A stretch of 64,000 bases of DNA, taken from Ryuthela nishihirai. Its lineage: Eukaryota; Arthropoda; Arachnida; Araneae; Heptathelidae. The position numbers and the translations under genes are program-made. The stretch spans positions 33,750,001 through 33,814,000 of the forward strand of contig JAWZYU010000005.1 of the NCBI GenBank assembly GCA_038380435.1. The letters are read 5' to 3'. The notes below the pieces were generated by a model. It was not told the origin of the DNA. It did not search any database and saw only the letters and a program-made list of their open reading frames with translations. This document shows, piece by piece, positions 58,731 to 64,000 of this stretch. Numbering within the stretch: position 1 is the stretch's first letter; each line of letters opens with the position of its first letter.

Positions 58731-59454
58731 TGAAAATTTTTTATCACACCGCATCAGCCTTCAAAATGATCCACCAGGTTGACCTGAAGAAGTGATTGAT
58801 AATGATCCAATTGAAGGCTTAACCCTTTGCACCATCAGGTGCCATAGTGATGCTATCTTGATTTTATCATAAAACTCGCGGGCGCCATAACAGCGATATG
58901 CTATGGTCAATCTGGTTCTAATGTCTGTAGCTGATGGTTGTGTGTCATATCTGTGCTCTGTATTATTATTATCTGTGATCATATTTTTTAGCCATAAACA
59001 TGGCAGATAAAATACCAGTGATAGAAGTTATAGCGTGATTAATAGCAGTGACAATGAATTTGTTTTCAACAACTGTGATGAAAGCGGAAAACACATTAAA
59101 AAATTATAAGTTGTAGTTTTTTGTATATGTATGTATTTTTTTTCATGATGTTTGTTTTGTATTTGTTTTTATTTATTTTTTGTAAATTACTGTTATTTTT
59201 GTTCCATAAATATGTATAAAGGTCCTTATCAATAAAAAAAGCTTTTGCAGGCAAGTATTTTGATAATATTTATATTTAAAAAATTTTAAGCTACAATACG
59301 GAAAAGCTATTTTTTTATCAATATTGCTATAGTAACTGGTAACACCTACAAAAAAAAACTTTGAGTGCAAAGGGTTAAATTGAATCCAACACATGTCAAA
59401 CTGTATGAGACATTGCATGCAAATTAGGCATGCATTATTTGACAGTTTTCTGGA

Positions 59455-60478
59455 ATCTGGATGCCATTGGGAAAATGAAGGTTGGATAAATGGGTTCTGC
59501 ATGAATTAATGGACACTCATAAGGCACATCGACTTGAAGTGTGCACTTCTCTTCTCTCATGAAACCAAAGGATCCATTTTTGCATAGAATTGTAATGTGT
59601 CGTAAAAAATGGCTCCTATGCAACAATCACCGACTCAATGACTGGATGTCGTGGAAGCACCCGAAAACATGCCCAAGCCTATAATGTTCACCCGAAGAAG
59701 GTTATGGTGACTTTATTCATTCCTAAAACCAAGTGGAACAATAAATGCAGAAAAATATTGTGCAGAACTCCAAAAAGTGCACGACCAAAACAAATGCACT
59801 CCAAAAAATGCAAAAGATACAAGAAGCAGCCTGCATTGGTCAATAGACATGGTATTCTACTGTTCCGTGATAACGCTTTGACCTCACATCTCACAAATAA
59901 TGGTCAAGAAACTCCGTCAGTTACAGTGTGAGTCTCTTGCTCACCCAGTGTATTCATCAGAGCTATCGCCAACTGACTACCACTTCTTCAAGCATCTAGA
60001 CCACTTCTTAGTTGGGAAAACTTTGGGTTGGGTTGTTTTACCTCTGAGCGGCACTTTTTTGCACACCATGGGCTAAATGGCCAGGTCACATGGACCCCGA
60101 AGGCTCAGAGAAGGTTGGGGGAGGGAACCCACTGGAACAGCTGTTGGGAGACAGATGGTAGCCTCCCATCAAGGCCATCCAGCATGTTCTTTAACGTGCA
60201 CAGGGTATGGCTCTCCCGCACACGAGGCCATGGCTTAAATCTCATCTGGTCTTTTCCAGCCCATCGGTGTCCCCTACTGACCGTGGGCTGGGTGGGGAGT
60301 TTTGTGGAAATAAATCTCAATGCTGACCCAGCTGGGACTCGAACCTGGGAACTACAGATTATGAACCTGGAGTGCTACCGACTGAGCCACTCCCATCCCA
60401 GTGGGGAAAGCATTGAGTAATGAGACAGCAATTAAAAACACCTTAAAAATTCATCACTTTCAGCAACTCTGATTTTTT
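59455..60478 (+). mobile_element. mariner transposase remnant, split by a SINE
   Basis: The + strand reads, in frame-shifted pieces: ESGCHWENEG (59455), then FSHETKGSIF, MCRKKW (59597), QWLDVVEAPENMPKPI, FTRRRLW/HPKKVMVTL, FLKP, RDNAL near 59868 and SPTDYHFFKHLDHFLVGKTL up to 60025. It resumes beyond the SINE as VGKALSNETAIKNTL. The family has CDEKW at the first catalytic Asp; here it reads CRKKW, so this Asp is replaced, while the third Asp (PTDYH) is kept. It is dead by sequence and by insertion. Confidence 0.82.
60026..60400 (-). mobile_element. SINE family 2 copy, inside the mariner
   Basis: A full copy in reverse, with the 3' end at 60026 (ggttgggttgttttacctct) and the head at 60340-60400 (gactgagccactcccatcc). 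Flanking repeats gttgggaaaactttg (60011-60025) and gtggggaaagcattg (60401-60415) agree at 12 of 15 positions, a decayed target duplication. It splits the mariner within the GKTL segment. Confidence 0.9.
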
Positions 60479-60635
60479 TTTTATCAGTAGCATAAATGTA
60501 CTTGTTTCACAGTGGTAGAATGTGTTGAATTTGTTGGTGTGTATTTTGATTAAGTCATAAGTTAAGAATAACTTTGTTTTTTTTAACGAAGTTATAGCTG
60601 TTGAATGTTTCACTAACAATTCAACCATTTCATTT

Positions 60636-60695
60636 GCAACAACCTAATAGTTTGGTTCTTTCTAAGGTTAGTTATGGTAGTGAAACACAGGCCCT
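60636..60695 (+). mobile_element. Short RTE-like RT fragment
   Basis: The reading NSLVLSKVSYGSETQALC matches the minus-strand RT C-terminal region of the RTE-like element (NSLVLSRVSYGSETKTLC, about 21455-21400). Only about 60 bases remain; the sequence after it is unrelated. Confidence 0.65.
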
Positions 60696-61312
60696 TTGTG
60701 GACCTTTTATACTTGTGGTATGTGATGCAACCCTGCATAGAGACCAGAGGACTTTTAATCTATGCCAAGAAAATGCCCCCTACACCATCACACTGCCTCC
60801 AGCACCATGAACAGTAGGAGCTACATGCGATGTGTCCATTGCTTCATGTGGTTGACTCTACAAATTGAGTATTAAAAAATGTTACATTTACAATGATAAA
60901 AACTATGTAAATGTGATTTTTTTTTACCATACATTTCCCTCCCTCTACTGACAAGGTTCACCATTCCATTTGCCACCAGTGGAGTTCGAATCTTGTTGTT
61001 TTCAGAAATGAAATCTTTTATAACATGGTACAGTTCCCAAATATCAAATTTTTCAATTCTCTGTGCATAGTTCTTGTTGAAATGAGATTTGAAGTACTGC
61101 TAAGAGTCATCTCTCTCAGCTGATAAACTGTAGCAGCTTTGATCAGGTGCCAGCAAATGCCTGTCCCTGTTTATCAGAGCCTTTTTCCTGCTACATTTGC
61201 AATGATTTGGTGGACATTTTTAGGGATCATTGCCATTCTGCATACACTTAGATATTCTGCCCTGTGATTTACTGCTTTTTTACCCATGTTACAGGAGCAA
61301 AGGTTGCCCATT

Positions 61313-61681
61313 TGGTAGCAGTCCAAGGTTGTAATATGACATGCTTTCCAGTTTAAGTCTCACTTGTGCCATCATCGAGATTTATCTCTTCTAAACCTCA
61401 GCACTGCCCTCAGTTAGAAAGGGGACACCAATGGGCTTGAAAAGGCTCCATCTGTTGGATGGGATGCAAAACTATGGCCCTGTGTGTGGGAGAGCCATAT
61501 CATGTACACATTAAAGAACATGCTGGATGTCCTTGACAGGAGGCTTTTATCTGTCTCCTGGATGAGCTGCTCAGTGTGTTCCTTCCCCCAAAATTCCCTG
61601 AGCCTTTGGGGTCCTTGTGACCTGGCCATTTAGACCAATGTGAGCAAAAAAGTGCATCTCAGAGGAAAAACAACCCAACCC
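61313..61681 (+). mobile_element. SINE family 2 copy, diverged head
   Basis: The head is badly decayed (ttgcccatttggtagcagtc). The body is clear from gagatttatctcttctaaac to the end aaaacaacccaaccc near 61681. Base changes are scattered, so this is an old copy. Confidence 0.8.
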
Positions 61682-63137
61682 ATATCGCACTTGACTTTGC
61701 TTTCCATCAATTTAGACTTCCCTTTGTCTGAATTTAAAGGATTTTATAGTGATGTATAATACTAACTTCAGTAAGACATTTTGCGTACATTGGCATGTTT
61801 CATGATGCTTTGTGCACAATGCAATGTTCATAATAATTTGGCCATGCAGTGTACAGACAGACAGATGCCTCCTCCCTACTTTTGGAGGAATTTGTAGGGA
61901 AACTACCATATTGGATAATTCCAAACATAACAATAAAAATACTATTTTAAATCTAATTTAAAAAGAAGATACCTTTTCAGAAAATCTCATGGAGAGAGGG
62001 GACTTGACAAGCCCTCACCTCCCAAATTTTGCTAATATCTATGGGATGAATATAAATATTGGTTTATTATACTAAAAAAGCAAAAGTTTTATTAAGTTCA
62101 TTGAATAATTTGGAAATTAAGTTAGTAAATTTTCAATAAAAATTTATTTGTGGAATCTGGCACCCTCCCCTCCTATTCATATCGCTAGGGTTAATACATA
62201 TAACTGATTCTTGATGAACACTGTGATAACATTAGCTACATTCTCTACATATAAGATATGTAGAGAGAAATAAGCAAGTGTAATAAAAAAAAATGAAGCT
62301 TTTTTAACTGAAGGATTACTTTTAAAATTTATTTTGATGCTACCTCTTATTAAATAAAATGTCTGCAAGAAAAACGTAATTTCATAATTTGGGATTTTAG
62401 TTACTATAAACATGCTTTCTGAGGGTGTTTCTCTGTCAAAAATAAGACTGAAAACAAGTGTCATAAGTGGTCCTTAAAAAGCTTGTTTACAGTACCCATT
62501 AGTTGTTATTGTCTGACCTATTTTGACACCTACACTAATAACATATGGTCAGAAAGCTTTTATAATTGGTGATGGATTGCCATTGTGCTTTGTGCCTGGA
62601 GTACCTAATCTTTGCACAGACCTTCTCATGAGACTATGTTTGAAGTTGGGTCCCATGTTCAACTGATACTGACCCTTACTAATCGCTTTTTAATGCCTTA
62701 TGGGCTGAAGATCCAAATACACATGGTTGCATTCATATTACATATTAATTTCCTCCACCACATACTATTAGATGTTACTTATTCATCATTAGTTCATAAT
62801 CACACTTGCAGTGTACTTGATTTTATCAATTAAAATAACAATTCAACAGCAATTGTATTAATGATATCTTGCATTTTAAAATCTTACAATGGTTTGGCAG
62901 CTTGATCATTATCAGTTTAGTAGGTTATCATTATTGGTTTAATAGGTTATCATTGAACATAATAATCTGTGTGTATTTTGTGTTTTGAGGAAAATTAATT
63001 TTAAGTAAGAATACTAAAGTGATAACTGTTTCATATGATAGTTAAATTTTATGGTTTGTTTTTAATTGCTATTCCATTGTATTGAAATGTACAAGTAGTT
63101 TATAAGCTAAAATGCTTCATATATATATATTTTTCAG

Positions 63138-63262
63138 GCAGGCTTAATATATTGTGAAGAAGAGTGGCATAAAGAATGGCAGTGCTTATTAAGGATGTCA
63201 TCAACAGAGCCCCGATCAAAGGCATCCCAGAGAAATTCACCTGAAAATTTTAACAGTTCAAG
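63138..63262 (+). CDS. OTUD7: OTUD7-like deubiquitinase, exon 6 (last in window)
   Basis: The exon encodes residues 260-300 and the first two bases of codon 301. It is 125 bases, phase 0 to phase 2. It starts AGLIYCEEEWHKEWQCLLRM, which continues NKE from exon 5 and matches NKESGLVYTEDEWQKEWNEL in Cezanne. The second half (SSTEPRSKASQRNSPENFNS) is a variable polar loop of the OTU fold. The acceptor is CAG at 63135-63137 and the donor is GTAAAT at 63263. The gene continues right. The catalytic His, the rest of the OTU domain, the linker and the A20-type zinc finger are expected beyond 64000. Confidence 0.95.
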
Positions 63263-63299
63263 GTAAATTTCTATAATGTAGAAATTCATAAAGCTAATA

Positions 63300-64000
63300 C
63301 ACTGAGAGGCCAAAAGTCATGGGAATTGCAGTTAAAGTAGAACTAGCACACTGTACTCCTAACCAATGCATTGGATGTTAACTGCAGAATGGTGCTGCAG
63401 TAGCCTACAAACCCAACATTCATTTCAGAGTAGTTGTTAATTCAGCATGGCTGCATGCGTGAGTTGTCTGACTTTGAATGTAGCTTGATCATCTGTGCCA
63501 GAAAGATGGGTTATGCAATATCAGAGATTGTGCAGAAATTCGCTTTCCCCAGGTCTACGGTGTCAAGAGTTTATCGTTAGTATTCTATTGATGATATTTC
63601 CACACACATAAACCAGCGAATGGGATGGCGACATGCAATTGATGAATGGAACTCGCATTGGCTGTCATGAATGATAACAACCAACAGAAGCTACAGTGCA
63701 TGAAATCACTGCCAATTTGAATGCAGGCAAAACACAAAACGTTTCTGAAAGGAAACATTTGTGTTTGGCACCCCTTCATGACTCTCAAACATCCTGATGG
63801 TGAAGGGGCATTCCAACAAAATATGTAGTGTGTCACCAGTCTTTGGTTACTAGGAGGTGGATCGATGAACACTCCATGGACTTTACCACCATGAATTGTC
63901 TCCCACGGTGCCCCGATACGAACCCGTTGGAGCATCTGTGGGACACAATGGAAACAAGCTTATGATCCATGAATCCCCAGCACCAACCAATGCAACACAA
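63300..64000 (+). mobile_element. Tc1-like element, truncated by the window
   Basis: A TA (63298-63299) is followed by cactgagaggccaaaagtca, a Tc1-type terminus. The interior in + frames has the family words TEATVHEITANLNAG (about 63681-63725), NVSERKH and, near 63900-63955, PRCPDTNPLEHLWDTMETSL, where the Glu of the catalytic triad is kept. About 600 bases that should lie between are missing, and stops are present. The right end is outside the window. Confidence 0.75.

Larger units (their letters stand above)
50245..63137 (+). other. Intron 5 (12.9 kb)
   Basis: GTAACT to CAG, phase 0. Besides the listed elements, the stretches 51001-51119, 55051-56904, 57791-58239, 58731-59454, 60479-60635, 60696-61312 and 61682-63137 are AT-rich and without a gene I can support. 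A Tc1-end-like word lies near 61815-61855 (catgcagtgtaca side), with no partner found. Confidence 0.8.
2770..63262 (+). other. OTUD7: OTUD7-like gene span, 5' part
   Basis: The joined exons give an uninterrupted frame of 300 residues. Residues 1-40 are the UBA-like segment and 41-102 the linker. Residues 103-115 are the KLTRGIS box, 150-184 the start of the OTU fold and 204-216 the [13 protein letters not shown] active-site block. Residues 218-300 are the following helices. The protein is expected to be a cytosolic cysteine deubiquitinase; in vertebrates Cezanne trims Lys11-linked chains and damps NF-kappaB signalling, which is family knowledge and not shown here. Introns 1-4 all have phase 1, so exons 2, 3 and 4 are each in-frame cassettes. 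Because about 60 kb carry only about 0.9 kb of coding sequence, most of the pre-mRNA is transposon-derived. Confidence 0.93.

Noticed and set aside
60696..60830. Possible Tc1 non-coding fragment next to the RTE scrap (catcacactgcctccagcac)
   Set aside because: The wording resembles sequences seen in some Tc1 elements, but I found no terminal repeat or coding partner, so it is not annotated.

Overview
The window is a piece of an animal nuclear genome, most likely an arthropod and plausibly a chelicerate. It is AT-rich, has very long introns, and is full of degraded Tc1/mariner, hAT-like, pogo-like, non-LTR and tRNA-derived SINE elements. One repetitive protein family (24915-26600) is one I recall mainly from arthropod assemblies. 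The organism call is an inference from gene structure and repeat content; nothing here fixes a species.

Only one host gene is supported. It lies on the + strand, runs through almost the whole window and leaves at the right edge. Six exons (2770-2842, 10004-10234, 17972-18217, 40012-40110, 50117-50244, 63138-63262), all with GT-AG introns in consistent phase, join into about 300 residues that match the N-terminal half of OTUD7 (Cezanne), an A20-subgroup OTU deubiquitinase. They include the N-terminal UBA-like segment and the catalytic-cysteine motif TTGDGNC in exon 4. The catalytic histidine and the C-terminal zinc finger must lie to the right of the window. The introns are about 7.2, 7.7, 21.8, 10.0 and 12.9 kb.

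Layout. 1-2764: upstream flank with a dead Tc1-like element. Intron 1: RTE-like fragment, two SINEs and a striking cluster of eight tRNA-like repeat units in alternating orientation. Intron 2: foldback hairpin, a mariner nested in an old SINE, an RTE 5' fragment and SINEs. Intron 3: the main transposon graveyard, with a near full-length RTE-like LINE, an unclassified repetitive pseudogene, two Tc1-like remnants, a TIR element, a hAT fragment, a SINE inserted in a SINE, foldbacks and direct duplications. Intron 4: one copy of a segmental duplication, tandem repeats, a hAT-like non-autonomous element filled by a minisatellite, and a Tc1-like remnant. Intron 5: a pogo-like MITE, the second copy of the duplication split by a jockey-like LINE that is itself split by a SINE, a GC-rich RTE-family 5' region, and a mariner split by a SINE. 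A further Tc1-like element starts after exon 6.

I found no operon, CRISPR array, intact RNA gene or clearly new biochemical system. The observations most worth a second look are the palindromic tRNA-like cluster, the minisatellite inside a hAT-like element with a perfect 8-bp target duplication, the duplicated intron segment on either side of the exon just after the catalytic-Cys exon, and several nested insertions that give a relative order of transposition.
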